Notes: generated by a model from the letters alone, not told the origin. A stretch of 64,000 nucleotides of DNA from Prolixibacteraceae bacterium (GCA_009773765.1 WTWZ01000013.1:43431-107430), one strand, 5' to 3'. Positions 28,386-38,700 are shown, numbered from the stretch's first letter. Numbers and translations: made by a program.

Positions 28386-30890
28386 GTGAAAAACGGATTT
28401 TTGTACCATTCATTACATATTTTCTTCCTCTTACTTAGCACAGCCACCGGAGTTTATGCAACCGACATCTCAGATAATTCATTTCTGATTACTAAAATCA
28501 ATTCTCAGAATTTAAATAACCAGCAAATCTGGAACCTTTTGCAAAGCAATGGTTCTACCGGTATTGAAATTGACTTAACTTTAAAAAATAAAAAGGTTAT
28601 ACTTCAGAATTCATCCGTACTTTTGGAAACAGTTATCGATAAACTTTATCCGGTTATTCAGGAAAACCCATCGAAAATTATTCCGGTTTTCATCAAATTT
28701 AGCGACAATATTTTTCTGCTCGATTCAGTAATTAACGGTTCAAAAATATCACCTTATATATTTTATCTTCCGCAGGGGGAAACCTGGCCATCGCAGGAAT
28801 ACCTTGTTCAGGCAAACCGAAGGATTATTTTTTTTATCGATGGAAATTATACCGGAGAAAGCAGGATTTTACATCAGTTAAAAAATTATGTATTCGAAAT
28901 TTCAGCAGTTAACGTTGCCGGAGATATACTCACCAAACAAAACAAAGAGATGGTGAACCAGGAACTGTTTGTTATAAAAAACTTCGATAAATTGCCAACC
29001 CAGGCCCCACCAAATCAATTAAGTAGAAACCTGGTACCCGACTATATCAATTTTCTGCTTGAAAATTGGAAAAAATATGGAAAAAGGCCCAACTTTATTT
29101 TTATTGGAAATGAAATTTTAACCTTCGATTTTATCATTGACCAGTTAAATTCGTTCACATGGATTAAAGGAGTTGTGAAGAACGCGGACAAAAATTTCGA
29201 CAAGGTTTTCTGGAAGAATCCTGATATTTTATTTACCGGTGGTAAATTCAGTTTTCCATACAGGGGAGGCGAGGAATTAATTTTGAACCCATTTGTGCCC
29301 GGGTTCAAAATGACCCCTGAACAAATTGTGGTTACCGGGGAAATGACTGTACCTGAGATTTATACTATTTTGGCTGCGCCTTTAAAATTAAGCGGGGATA
29401 TGACCGGCAGTTTCAGTTTTGAAGATATTATAATAAATACGGTTAATACATCACAAATTTTTGAAGGCGAGAATTACTCTTTCATTCAGGACATTACAAG
29501 AGGGAATGTTTTGCGGTTGCCAGAAAATGCAAGTATCAACCTGGGGAAGCCTGAAACCTACGGGTTGCGCAACAACAGTTTTACCGTGAGCTGTTTTGTG
29601 AAATTTACCGAAATCCTTGAATTTGGCGACAATGCAATTTTAGGCAACTATGAATCGGGCTACAGAAGGGGGTTACACCTAATCTTACGTTCAGGCCATC
29701 CCTATTTCGGATTATGGGCCAACGATTATATTGCTAACCGAATTTTATCGCCAAATATCTGGTATCATCTTACATGGCGGTACATAATTGAAACCGGCGA
29801 ACAATCAATTTTCCTTAACGGGCAATATATTGGAGGGTCCGATGGCCATCCGCCATTTTCAGGAACCGGAGACATCCATTTGGGAAGTGCGCTCTCATCC
29901 GGGGCCAGTTTGCGCGGGTATATCGACAATTTATATATCTGGAACAGGCCCCTGGGCAACGACGAAATTAACAGATTGTCGCTCGATGAGGAAATTACGT
30001 TTGACCATAAAAATAAAGATTTTGCTATTAATAAATGGTTTTTTGTATTTGCAGTATTAATTATAGCCGGCCTTTTGTTTTTTATCTTTTTCAAGCGGCG
30101 TAAAAAGGAAAATAAAAATACAGGGGTTGAGCGCACCCCTGAAGCAGCCAACAATCAGATTTTACTTTTTGGTGAATTTAAAGCCATTGATAATAAAGGA
30201 GTTGATGTATCTGATTTATTTACGCCAAAAGTAAAAGAGCTGTTTCTTTTTGTATTTATTTATTCGTTAAAAAGCGGATTTGGTGCGAACGTTAGGGATA
30301 TTAACGATGTTTTATGGGGTGGTATTTCATCGGGGAAAGTGGCAAACAACCGTTCGGTAACATTAAACAAACTTCGAAAAATACTGCTTCAGTTCGATGG
30401 GATTGAAATTGTTTCAACCGGTGGCTATCTGGAGGCAAAAATTAAAAAACCATTTTACTGCGATTATGCCAGCACGTACAAATTATGCCAGATTCCGCAA
30501 GGGTTGTCGAAACAGCAACTTATTTCATTTTTTGATTTTGTAAGAAGAGGACGTTTCCTGAAAGGCATCATCTGGCCCTGGCTCGACGAAATCCGCGGAT
30601 TTACGGGAAACCAGGTTATTGACAATTTACTGAACCTGGCATTGATTTACCAGAAGGAACTTAATTTACCGGAGATTGAAAAATTAGCACAACGAATTTT
30701 GGATTACGATGATTTAAATGAGGAAGCCATATATTTGCAGGTGTGGGCATTACAAAAAACAAACAACATCAATCTGGCCAGGTTTAATTTCACTTCGTTC
30801 ACAAAAAAATATGAAAGTAGTTTTGGAGAACCGTACCCAATGAACTTCTCACAATTTAACCAGCACTTCGAAAAAGGTTTTATTCATTAA
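28386..30890 (+). CDS. Membrane-bound regulator: periplasmic LamG sensor, cytoplasmic winged helix
   Basis: An 834-residue protein with an unusual order. A signal-like N-terminus (residues 1-25) leads to about 330 residues with strands such as STGIEIDLTLKNKKVILQN that recall a TIM-barrel phosphodiesterase-like fold. A LamG/concanavalin domain follows (about 370-535; NNSFTVSCFVKFTEI, WYHLTWRYI, GYIDNLYIWNRPLG), then one membrane helix (about 550-570) and a basic stretch. The cytoplasmic part (about 595-834) resembles a SARP/OmpR-type winged helix plus a BTAD-like helical repeat (SVTLNKLRKIL, GGYLEAKIK). It looks like a one-component transmembrane regulator of the ToxR/CadC kind. It is divergent from the cytochrome-SUMF1 gene, a possible target. 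Confidence 0.65.
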   Translation: MKNGFLYHSLHIFFLLLSTATGVYATDISDNSFLITKINSQNLNNQQIWNLLQSNGSTGIEIDLTLKNKKVILQNSSVLLETVIDKLYPVIQENPSKIIPVFIKFSDNIFLLDSVINGSKISPYIFYLPQGETWPSQEYLVQANRRIIFFIDGNYTGESRILHQLKNYVFEISAVNVAGDILTKQNKEMVNQELFVIKNFDKLPTQAPPNQLSRNLVPDYINFLLENWKKYGKRPNFIFIGNEILTFDFIIDQLNSFTWIKGVVKNADKNFDKVFWKNPDILFTGGKFSFPYRGGEELILNPFVPGFKMTPEQIVVTGEMTVPEIYTILAAPLKLSGDMTGSFSFEDIIINTVNTSQIFEGENYSFIQDITRGNVLRLPENASINLGKPETYGLRNNSFTVSCFVKFTEILEFGDNAILGNYESGYRRGLHLILRSGHPYFGLWANDYIANRILSPNIWYHLTWRYIIETGEQSIFLNGQYIGGSDGHPPFSGTGDIHLGSALSSGASLRGYIDNLYIWNRPLGNDEINRLSLDEEITFDHKNKDFAINKWFFVFAVLIIAGLLFFIFFKRRKKENKNTGVERTPEAANNQILLFGEFKAIDNKGVDVSDLFTPKVKELFLFVFIYSLKSGFGANVRDINDVLWGGISSGKVANNRSVTLNKLRKILLQFDGIEIVSTGGYLEAKIKKPFYCDYASTYKLCQIPQGLSKQQLISFFDFVRRGRFLKGIIWPWLDEIRGFTGNQVIDNLLNLALIYQKELNLPEIEKLAQRILDYDDLNEEAIYLQVWALQKTNNINLARFNFTSFTKKYESSFGEPYPMNFSQFNQHFEKGFIH

Positions 30891-31251
30891 TTTCGCCAAC
30901 ACTTTTCTGTAAAAAATCGCGTGTGTAATAATCATCATCAACTATTTCCCCATTCCATACAACAATATCAAGATCAATGTTTCTCGGGCCAAATTTTGGT
31001 GCAGTGCGGCCGCGGCCCATTTTATCTTCGATTTTCTTTAATAAAACAGTTAAATCATTCCGGAAGAGTTTAGTTCTGATTTTTACGGCGCCATTTGTAA
31101 ATTCAGCCTGATTTTCAATTCCTATTGGTTTGGTTTTGACGAACGAAGAAACTTTCACAACTTCAACATGGCTTTTTAAAATCTTCAGCATTTTTGAAAT
31201 ATTAATTTCTGCATCGATGTTGGAACCGATACCGATAATTACATTGTTCAT
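30880..31251 (-). CDS. folK: HPPK, 2-amino-4-hydroxy-6-hydroxymethyldihydropteridine pyrophosphokinase
   Basis: A 123-residue folate-pathway kinase that transfers pyrophosphate from ATP to hydroxymethyldihydropterin. IGIGSNIDAE at the N-terminus, MGRGRTAPKFGPRNIDLDIV in the middle (with the catalytic Asp pair of DLDI) are diagnostic. It is shorter than E. coli FolK (159) because the C-terminal end is reduced. The start overlaps the upstream aldolase gene by 4 bases, and its 3' end overlaps the convergent regulator gene by 11 bases. Confidence 0.9.
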   Translation of the reverse strand: MNNVIIGIGSNIDAEINISKMLKILKSHVEVVKVSSFVKTKPIGIENQAEFTNGAVKIRTKLFRNDLTVLLKKIEDKMGRGRTAPKFGPRNIDLDIVVWNGEIVDDDYYTRDFLQKSVGEINE

Positions 31252-31601
31252 CTGCCAGATTCCATTTCCATTGAAACTGATTCGGCAAAACGCAAAGCAT
31301 GGGGTTTATCCACTTCCACCCTCGCCCATTTCACTTTTTCGTCGGCCATTATTAAATCGAGAATTTTTTGGGTTAAAACCTCAAGCAGCTTAAACCGGCC
31401 GTCCTGAACCATTACAATAATTTTTTTTGTAATCCTTTTATAATCTAAAATGTCAATCGGTTCATCGGCTTCCAGCGCATGGGCAGGAACCACAGTTTCA
31501 ATTTCCAGGTTGATAACAACATCTTGTTTGTTAACCAATTCTTCGGGATTAAAACCGATGTAAGTTCTGATTAGCAGGTTTTTTACACGTATTTTTGTCA
31601 T
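31248..31601 (-). CDS. FolX/FolB-type pterin aldolase-epimerase
   Basis: A 117-residue tunnelling-fold enzyme. RVKNLLIRTYIGFNPEELVN, DYKRITKKII and the terminal EVDKPHALRFAESVSM match dihydroneopterin aldolase and, more closely by eye, E. coli FolX (dihydroneopterin-triphosphate 2'-epimerase). In combination with the neighbouring FolM-like SDR this points to tetrahydromonapterin or folate synthesis. As the only FolB-like gene seen beside folK it may serve as the aldolase. It overlaps folK by 4 bases. Confidence 0.8.
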   Translation of the reverse strand: MTKIRVKNLLIRTYIGFNPEELVNKQDVVINLEIETVVPAHALEADEPIDILDYKRITKKIIVMVQDGRFKLLEVLTQKILDLIMADEKVKWARVEVDKPHALRFAESVSMEMESGR

Positions 31602-31605
31602 ATTT

Positions 31606-32334
31606 TTATGCGTTTCGGCCTAAATTCTCGCCCCCGTCGGCAAAGATTAACTGTCCTGTTAAATGATTGTTTTCCAAAATAAAATCCACACTTCTTAATA
31701 TAGGATCAATACCTCCCGGTTTTTTCATGGGTATATTTTGTGCCATATTTAGCAAGTAATTTTCGTCCTTATTTTCCGGGGCCAACGTAACTCCGGGCGC
31801 AATGGCATTCACCCTGATATTGGGTGCAAGTTCAAGCGCTGCCATTTGGGTTATATCCCAAAGTCCTTTTTTTGACAATGAATATGCAGCAAAATCAGAT
31901 TTATTTGAAGTAACACGGGTATCAACAAAGTTAATGATATTGCCTGTTTTACACAGATTTGCAAAGTCGCGGATTAAAAAAAACGGGGCTTTCAAATTCA
32001 CGTTTAACTGCTCATCGAACAATTCGGGAGTGGTTGATTTCAAATATCCGGGACCGAAAACCGAGGCATTATTGATTAAAAGATGTATTCCGCCAAATGT
32101 TTCCAAAACCTTGGGGATTAGCTTAATAACTTCATAAATATTGGAAAGATTAGCTTTGAAAGCCTGAAATTTTTGTTGAGGATATTTTGCAGCTAATCCG
32201 ATAACTAAATCTTCCGCAGGTTGTTCGGAAGAGTTAAAATGAACGGCAATGTTCCATCCTTTGCCGGACAAATGCTCTGCAACTGCCTTTCCAACCCTTC
32301 TTGATGCCCCGGTTATTAGTGCGGTTTGTTTCAT
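31606..32334 (-). CDS. SDR-family pteridine reductase-like oxidoreductase
   Basis: A 242-residue short-chain dehydrogenase. The nucleotide loop is TGASRRVGKAVAEHL, followed by LLINNASVFGPG and the catalytic AAYSLSKKG (Tyr-x3-Lys). The TGASRRVG loop, with Arg near the nucleotide 2'-phosphate, and the location next to folX/folB and folK suggest a FolM/PTR1-like pteridine reductase, which would use NADPH to make a tetrahydropterin. Its start touches the riboflavin synthase stop directly, so the four pterin/flavin genes form one transcript. Confidence 0.75.
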   Translation of the reverse strand: MKQTALITGASRRVGKAVAEHLSGKGWNIAVHFNSSEQPAEDLVIGLAAKYPQQKFQAFKANLSNIYEVIKLIPKVLETFGGIHLLINNASVFGPGYLKSTTPELFDEQLNVNLKAPFFLIRDFANLCKTGNIINFVDTRVTSNKSDFAAYSLSKKGLWDITQMAALELAPNIRVNAIAPGVTLAPENKDENYLLNMAQNIPMKKPGGIDPILRSVDFILENNHLTGQLIFADGGENLGRNA

Positions 32335-32943
32335 TTATTGGTAAGAATTCAATTTGCTTAGATATTTCCCGATAATATCAAATTCGATATTTACAACCGA
32401 ACCAACTTTAAAAGTATGAAAATTGGTAACCTCGTAGGTAAACGGAATGATTGCCACTTGAAACGAGTTATCTTTTGAATTCACAACCGTCAGACTGACT
32501 CCATTAACAGTAACTGATCCTTTTTCAACAGTCATGTAACCCTGTTTTGCTTTTTCCAAATCGAAGGCATATTCGAAAGTGTAATACCAGCTTCCATCAG
32601 CTTCTTCTATTTTTGTGCAAACGGCAGTCTGGTCAACATGCCCTTGCACAATATGCCCGTCGAGGCGGCCATTCATCATCATGCTGCGTTCAAGATTTAC
32701 TTTTGAGCCCACTTCGAGCAAACCCAGGTTCGATTTTAAAAGTGTCTCCTTTATGGCAGTAACTTTATATGTTTTTGCCTCCTTATTAACGTTTACCACG
32801 GTTAAACAAACGCCGTTGTGCGAAAGGCTCTGATCGATTTTCAATTCGTTGGCAAACGGACAGGTCAAAGTATAATGTACATTTTCCTGATTTTTTCCGA
32901 TGGCAGTAACGGTGCCAAATCCTTCTACTATTCCTGAAAACAT
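32335..32943 (-). CDS. ribE: Riboflavin synthase, alpha subunit
   Basis: A 202-residue protein made of two tandem lumazine-binding domains: MFSGIVEGFGTVTAIGKNQE and the later QGHVDQTAVCTKIEEADGSW. It dismutates two 6,7-dimethyl-8-ribityllumazine molecules to riboflavin. The SHNGVCLTVV and VNGVSLTVVN loops of the two halves are intact. It is the first gene of the pterin/flavin group. No FMN riboswitch is visible in the short gap to cysS; that gap contains REP-like repeats. Confidence 0.95.
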   Translation of the reverse strand: MFSGIVEGFGTVTAIGKNQENVHYTLTCPFANELKIDQSLSHNGVCLTVVNVNKEAKTYKVTAIKETLLKSNLGLLEVGSKVNLERSMMMNGRLDGHIVQGHVDQTAVCTKIEEADGSWYYTFEYAFDLEKAKQGYMTVEKGSVTVNGVSLTVVNSKDNSFQVAIIPFTYEVTNFHTFKVGSVVNIEFDIIGKYLSKLNSYQ

Positions 32944-32954
32944 ATTAAAAAACT

Positions 32955-33084
32955 TAGCCCCCTCTTACTCCCCCGAAGGGGAGAATTGGAGAAGTGTTAG
33001 ACTAATTGATTATCTTCCAAACATAAAATTTTCTTTCTTATTTGAGGCACACTCCTCCCCTTCGGGGAGGCCGGGAGGGGCTTT
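32955..33084. repeat. Pair of REP-like palindromes at the 3' end of cysS
   Basis: The left member (32955-32990) reads tagccccctcttactccccc then gaaggggag. The right member (33052-33084) reads cctccccttcggggaggccg then ggaggggctt. The outer ends are inverted copies of agccccc. The right member overlaps the last codons of cysS and extends its frame. The pair is about 130 bases end to end, like a short version of the 451-base unit in ileS. Confidence 0.75.
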
Positions 33085-34554
33085 GATTTTCCAATCCACC
33101 CCGTATTTGGTATCTTTCATTTCGATTCCAATTGAATTTAATTCGTTGCGGATTTTGTCGGAAGTAGCCCAGTCTTTATTGGCTTTTGCCTCTTGTCTTA
33201 GTCTGATAAGCAGTTCAACTGTTCCTTTCAGAATTTCGCTTTCACCCAAATGAGTGGTTTGTTCCTGTTTTAATCCCAGAATATCAAAAACCACTGAATG
33301 AAAAAATGATTTCAGTTCAGTCATATCATCAGCCGATATTTTTTCGGTCCCGGCTTTTACAGAGTTAATTATTCTAACTCCATCGAACAAATGGGCAATT
33401 GCAATTGGGCTGTTTAAATCGTCGCTTAACGCAGCAAAACATTTTTCCTTTAATAATGGAATATCAACCGTAGATTTCTCAGAAGCTGACAGTTCGTCTA
33501 AAGTTTTTCCCGCATTCATCAATCGTTCCAGCCCTTTTTCTGATGCCAGCAGTGCTTCGTTCGAAAAGTCGATGGTGCTGCGGTAATGTGCCTGCAAAAT
33601 AAAAAACCGGATAGTCATTGGCGTGTAAGCCTGCTTCAGCAATTTGTGTTTGCCTGTAAACAATTCCTGCAGTGTGATGAAATTCCCAAGTGAGCGTGCC
33701 ATTTTCTGACCATCGATGGTAATCATGTTATTATGCATCCAGTAACGAACCGTTTCGTGGCCAAGACTGGCTGTTGACTGTGCAATCTCACATTCGTGGT
33801 GCGGAAATATTAAATCCATTCCCCCACCGTGTATATCGAATTGTTCTCCCAGATATTTGGTGCTCATAGCCGAACATTCGAGGTGCCATCCCGGAAAACC
33901 TTCACCCCACTTCGATGGCCAGCGCATTATATGTTCGGGCGATGCTTTTTTCCAAAGGGCAAAATCGAAGGGGTTTTTCTTTTCACTTTGGCCCTCCAAT
34001 TCCCTTGTGTTTGTTTTTAAATCATCGAGATTTCTCCCCGAGAGTTTTCCATATTTATAAAGCTGGTTGTATTTTTCAACATCGAAATACACCGAACCGT
34101 TGTTTTCATAACCAAATCCGTTTTTCAGTATCGTTTCAATCATCAGCTGTTGTTCGATGATATGGCCCGATGCCCTGGGCTCAATGCCTGGTGGCAAAAC
34201 ATTCAGTTGTCCCATGTTATGATGGAAAGAGTTCATGTATTTTTGAACCACTTCCATGGGTTCCAATTGTTCGAGCCGGGCTTTTTTCGAAATTTTGTCT
34301 TCGCCCGAACCTTCCACCTCATCCTCTAAATGTCCAACATCAGTTATATTTCTGACGTACCTGACTTTGTAACCTAAAAATGTGAGATATCGAAAAAGCA
34401 AATCGAAAGTAATATTCGGACGTGCATGCCCCAAATGTGAATTGCTGTAAACGGTTGGCCCGCAAATATATAATCCCACTTTGCCCTCAAAAAGCGGTTT
34501 AAAAACCTCTTTTTTACGCGATAAAGTGTTATATATTACAAAATCGGTATTCAT
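33010..34554 (-). CDS. cysS: Cysteinyl-tRNA synthetase with repeat-encoded C-terminal tail
   Basis: A 514-residue class I synthetase charging tRNA-Cys. [20 protein letters not shown] contains the zinc Cys and HIGH-like HLGH, and KMARSLGNF is the KMSKS-type loop. Other zinc ligands are in WHLECSAM and [10 protein letters not shown]. The conserved protein should end close to GVDWKIK; the final 24 residues, starting [10 protein letters not shown], are encoded by the REP-like palindrome and the bases after it, so the original stop has been displaced. The tail is probably tolerated. The next upstream gene is lspA. Confidence 0.93.
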   Translation of the reverse strand: MNTDFVIYNTLSRKKEVFKPLFEGKVGLYICGPTVYSNSHLGHARPNITFDLLFRYLTFLGYKVRYVRNITDVGHLEDEVEGSGEDKISKKARLEQLEPMEVVQKYMNSFHHNMGQLNVLPPGIEPRASGHIIEQQLMIETILKNGFGYENNGSVYFDVEKYNQLYKYGKLSGRNLDDLKTNTRELEGQSEKKNPFDFALWKKASPEHIMRWPSKWGEGFPGWHLECSAMSTKYLGEQFDIHGGGMDLIFPHHECEIAQSTASLGHETVRYWMHNNMITIDGQKMARSLGNFITLQELFTGKHKLLKQAYTPMTIRFFILQAHYRSTIDFSNEALLASEKGLERLMNAGKTLDELSASEKSTVDIPLLKEKCFAALSDDLNSPIAIAHLFDGVRIINSVKAGTEKISADDMTELKSFFHSVVFDILGLKQEQTTHLGESEILKGTVELLIRLRQEAKANKDWATSDKIRNELNSIGIEMKDTKYGVDWKIKAPPGLPEGEECASNKKENFMFGR

Positions 34555-34572
34555 TTCAAAAATGAATTAAAT

Positions 34573-35229
34573 TTAAATGTTATCTGGGTTTTGCCCACGG
34601 CCTTCTTTAGCTTCTTCCCCTCCGATTTCATTAAAATATTTACGATAAAAAATTAAAATCGAAAAGATACCGGTCGTAATTGCTGAATCGGCTATATTAA
34701 AAACAGGCCGAAAAAAAATAAATTCGTTTCCGCCGAAAAAAGGCAACCAGTCAGGGTAACGCCCGTTAATAATCGGAACATAGAACATATCTACAACTTT
34801 GCCATGAAGGAAAGTTTCATAACCGCCCCCCTCCGGGAAAATGGAAGAAACCTGCCCATAGCTGTGCTCGAAAATCATCCCGTAAAATAAACTGTCGATG
34901 ATATTGCCAATTGCACCTGCAAAAATGAGCGAAATACTTACGATAAAACCAAATGGGATTTCATTGCGCTTAGCCAGTTTGAAAAGATACCAACCAATTG
35001 CAGTCACTGCAATAAGCCGGAAAATACTTAAAAACATTTTACCTAATTCGCCCCCGAATTCAAACCCGAAAGCCATCCCGTTGTTCTCAACAAAATGAAG
35101 AATAAACCAATCTCCGAAAACCACAATTTCGTCGCCAATCGACATTGTGGTTTTTATCCAGATTTTTAAAACCTGATCACATATCAGAATAATAAAAATG
35201 ATTATCAACGATTTTTTGGTATGCGTCAT
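34573..35229 (-). CDS. lspA: Lipoprotein signal peptidase
   Basis: A 218-residue inner-membrane aspartyl protease that removes signal peptides of lipoproteins. Four membrane helices are visible; the first contains LIIIFIILICDQVLKIW with the conserved DQ. The catalytic region carries NGMAFGFEF, GAIGNIIDSLFYGMI (Asp one) and FNIADSAITTG (Asp two). The insert between them is longer than in E. coli, as usual in Bacteroidota. It would process the many lipoproteins in this window. The DksA-like gene lies 80 bases upstream. Confidence 0.93.
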   Translation of the reverse strand: MTHTKKSLIIIFIILICDQVLKIWIKTTMSIGDEIVVFGDWFILHFVENNGMAFGFEFGGELGKMFLSIFRLIAVTAIGWYLFKLAKRNEIPFGFIVSISLIFAGAIGNIIDSLFYGMIFEHSYGQVSSIFPEGGGYETFLHGKVVDMFYVPIINGRYPDWLPFFGGNEFIFFRPVFNIADSAITTGIFSILIFYRKYFNEIGGEEAKEGRGQNPDNI

Positions 35230-35309
35230 GACTGTCTTATTAAATAAAAATGCTCCCGGAAAATCTTTTTAATGAATCGTCCGCAGAGCATTTTCAATTA
35301 TTTTTGAAC

Positions 35310-35687
35310 TTACTTTTGATTCATTTTGGCATCCATCGAGAGCGTTGCATGTGGAACAGCACGCAGCCGTTCCTTGCTGATCAACTTTCCGGTTTCACGA
35401 CAAATGCCATATGTTTTATTTTCAACACGGATCAGGGCCGCCTGCAAATGCTGGATAAACTTCAACTGGCGCTGGGCCAGTTTTCCAGCCTCTTCTTTTG
35501 AAAGAGTTGCAGCGCCTTCTTCAAGAACTTTAAAAGTTGGGGAAGTGTCCTGTGTGTCATTGCCATCGCTTTGTGTCAGCGAGGTTTTGTACATCTCATA
35601 ATCACCCTGGGCAATTTTGAGTTTTTCCAAAATCAGTTCTTTGAACTCTTTTAATTCCTCGTCTGAATATCTGTTCTTTGTTCCCAT
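35310..35687 (-). CDS. TraR/DksA-like protein lacking the zinc finger cysteines
   Basis: A 125-residue protein with the DksA build: an N-terminal helical hairpin (KEFKELILEKLKIAQGDYEM) and the C-terminal YGICRETGKLISKERLRAVP then HATLS. Only one Cys remains in the finger region, so zinc is not expected; this is the common Bacteroidota form. It probably binds the RNA polymerase secondary channel. It lies between lspA and ileS in the same direction. Confidence 0.8.
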   Translation of the reverse strand: MGTKNRYSDEELKEFKELILEKLKIAQGDYEMYKTSLTQSDGNDTQDTSPTFKVLEEGAATLSKEEAGKLAQRQLKFIQHLQAALIRVENKTYGICRETGKLISKERLRAVPHATLSMDAKMNQK

Positions 35688-35772
35688 AATTAAAGGGTTT
35701 AAAAAATTTATACATTTTTAAAGCGACCTAAATTAGTAAAATTTTAATACTAAAATCAGGTTATTCATTATT

Positions 35773-38700
35773 TCAGTCTTCCGCACGTTTAACTAATATC
35801 CGTGCGAACAACCCTTTGTCAATTTCAACCTCCCTGGCATCATTATCATTCAGATTATCAACCAGTTCTAATTGATTAGCCAAAGTTTGCGCGCAAATAT
35901 AATCTTTATAATTTAAAATTGCTTTATTAAATTCTTCGCCTTTATCAATTCTTAAGGTTATACGGTCGGTAACTTCAAAGTTACTTTCCTTTCTGATATT
36001 TTGTATTTTATTAATGAACTCGCGGGCAAATCCTTCATCTTTAAGCTCATCGGTAACATTAATATCAAGCGCCAGAGTTAATTGCCCTTCTGAAGCAACT
36101 GTCCATCCCGGAATATCTTCAGTATGTATTTCAACATCTTCAGGTTTGATTATCACCTTTTCGTTACCTGTATTAATTTCAAACTGCCCTGAATTTTCCA
36201 GTTCCGCTATTTCCTTTTGCCCGAATTTGCCAATTGCACCTGCAATTTCTTTCATCAGCTTTCCGTACTTCGGCCCTAAAACTTTAAAATCGGGTTTTAT
36301 TTTCTTTTTAATTATGTCGGTGGTATCGGTTAAAAATTCAACTTCCTTAACATTCACCTCGGTTAAAACGATATTCTTTATCGCTTCAAATTGCTCCCTG
36401 AAACGTTGGTTCAGCACAGGAACAATAATTTTTGCCAGAGGCTGGCGCACCTTTAGTTTTTCTTTCCGGCGCAAGGCAAGAATCATTGACGACGCTTTTT
36501 GGGCAATGTTCATTTTTTCTTCCAAATCTTTGTCAACCAGATTTTCGTTATACAATGGAAAACCGGCAAGGTGAACACTTTGGACGACCTCTTTTTGTGA
36601 TACTTTATTCAGATCGGTATAAAGCAAGTCGGCATAAAAGGGGGCAATTGGCGCCATTAATTTTGCCACAGTTTCCAAACAGGTATATAAAGTTTGATAG
36701 GCAGAAATTTTGTCGTTGGTAAATTCGCCGCCCCAGTATCTTTTACGGCTCAAACGCACAAACCAGTTGCTTAAATTCTCTGTAACAAACTCCGAAATTG
36801 CACGTCCTGCCCGGGTAGGTTCGTAATTCTCGTAACACCAGCCAACTTCCTTCACCAGCGAATTGAGCAGCGAAATTATCCACCGGTCAATTTCAGGACG
36901 CTGTTCAACCGGTATTTCCTTTTCGGCAAACCGGAATCCATCGACATTGGCATACAGCGCGAAAAAGTTGTAAGTATTGTAAAGCGTTCCAAAGAATTTT
37001 CGTTTCACCTCTTCAACACCTGAAATATCGAATTTAAGATTATCCCAGGGTTGCGAATTGGTAATCATGTACCAACGTAGCGGGTCGGAACCATATTCTT
37101 CGATGGTTTGAAAAGGATCAACAGCGTTGCCCAACCGTTTCGACATTTTATTGCCGTTTTTATCGAGTACCAGTCCGTTCGAAATGATGTTTTTGAAGGC
37201 GACAGAAGGTGTCATTACCATTTTCCCGGATTCATCCCATTCCGGTTTACCAATCATAGTAGCAATTGAGTGTAGTGTGAAAAACCAACCCCTTGTCTGA
37301 TCTACTCCTTCAGCGATAAAATCGGCAGGAAATAACAAAGCCCCAACCCCAACCCTTCCCCCAAGGGGAAGGGAGTTTAGGACAGTGGTTATTTCACTGA
37401 GTACTCCTTCTATATCTTGGAAAATCCTTTCGTTAGAAAATCTTAATATTTTGAAACCTAATTCATTTAGAATGTCTGTTCGTTGTTCATCTGAAACCTG
37501 AACCTCAGGTAAAGAATGATAACCACCATCTACCTCTATGATTAATTGTTTTTCAAGACAAACAAAATCAGCAATAAACTGGTCGATAATATGTTGCCTT
37601 CTGAATTTATACCCTTCAAGTTTCTTACCCCTTAAATTTTTCCAAAGAAAAATTTCAGCCTCCGTTGGATTTTCTTTTTGTTTTAAAGCCAGCTCCTTCA
37701 ATAAATTATAACTCGAATTCCGTGCAGTCTGCCACTTCGGAGCACTTCCTGCCCCTCCCCCATGGGGGGAGGCTGGGAGGGGGCTTTCAAACGGATAATG
37801 ATGCTGTGCGTAAGGCATTGCACCTGAATCGAACCAAACATCAATTAAATCAGGTTCGCGGAACATTTTCTGTCCCGATGGCGAAACCAGCACAACATTG
37901 TCAACAAAGGGTTTGTGGAGGTCAATTTTATCATAATTTTCTTTTGAATTGCTTCCAACTTCAAATCCTTTATATGGATTATCGGTCATAAAACCAATCT
38001 TCATTGCTTTGTCAATTTCAGTCATTAATTCTTCAGTTGAACCGATGCAGATTTCTTCAGTGCCATCTTCTGTTCTCCAGATGGGCAGCGGCGTTCCCCA
38101 GTATCGCGAACGGCTCAGGTTCCAGTCAACCAGGTTTTCGAGCCAGTTGCCAAACCTGCCTGTCCCGGTGGATTGTGGTTTCCAGTTGATGGTGTTGTTC
38201 AATTCCACCATTTTATCTTTAACGGCAGTTGTTTTGATAAACCACGAATCGAGCGGGTAATATAAAATGGGTTTGTCGGTACGCCAGCAATGAGGATAAC
38301 TGTGAACGTGTTTTTCAATTCGAAAAGCTTTGTTCTCTGATTTTAGCATTACAACAATGTCAATATCAACAGTCGAGGCATCATCTTCGAGTTTATCGTC
38401 GTACTCATTTTTTACCGACCTGCCGGCAAATTCGTGATACTTTTCAACATTGACATATTTTTCTATAAAACCTTTATCAAGATTGGCAGTTGGGTAAAAC
38501 CTGCCTTTTCTGTCAACCAGCGCCTGTGTTTTACCATCAGCATCTTCAACAATTAAGGGAGAAATTCCGTTTTGTTTGGCCACACGGTCATCATCAGCGC
38601 CAAAAGTTGGCGCGATATGAACAATCCCGGTTCCGTCTTCGATGGTAACAAAATCGCCGGTTATAACTTCAAAAGCCCTTCCTTTGGGTTTTACCCATTC

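Noticed and set aside
37337-37787. Insert in IleRS as an intein
   Set aside because: No Cys/Ser at the upstream junction, no HN-Cys/Ser at the end and no Hint-type blocks; the domain is a DUF559 nuclease bordered by palindromes.
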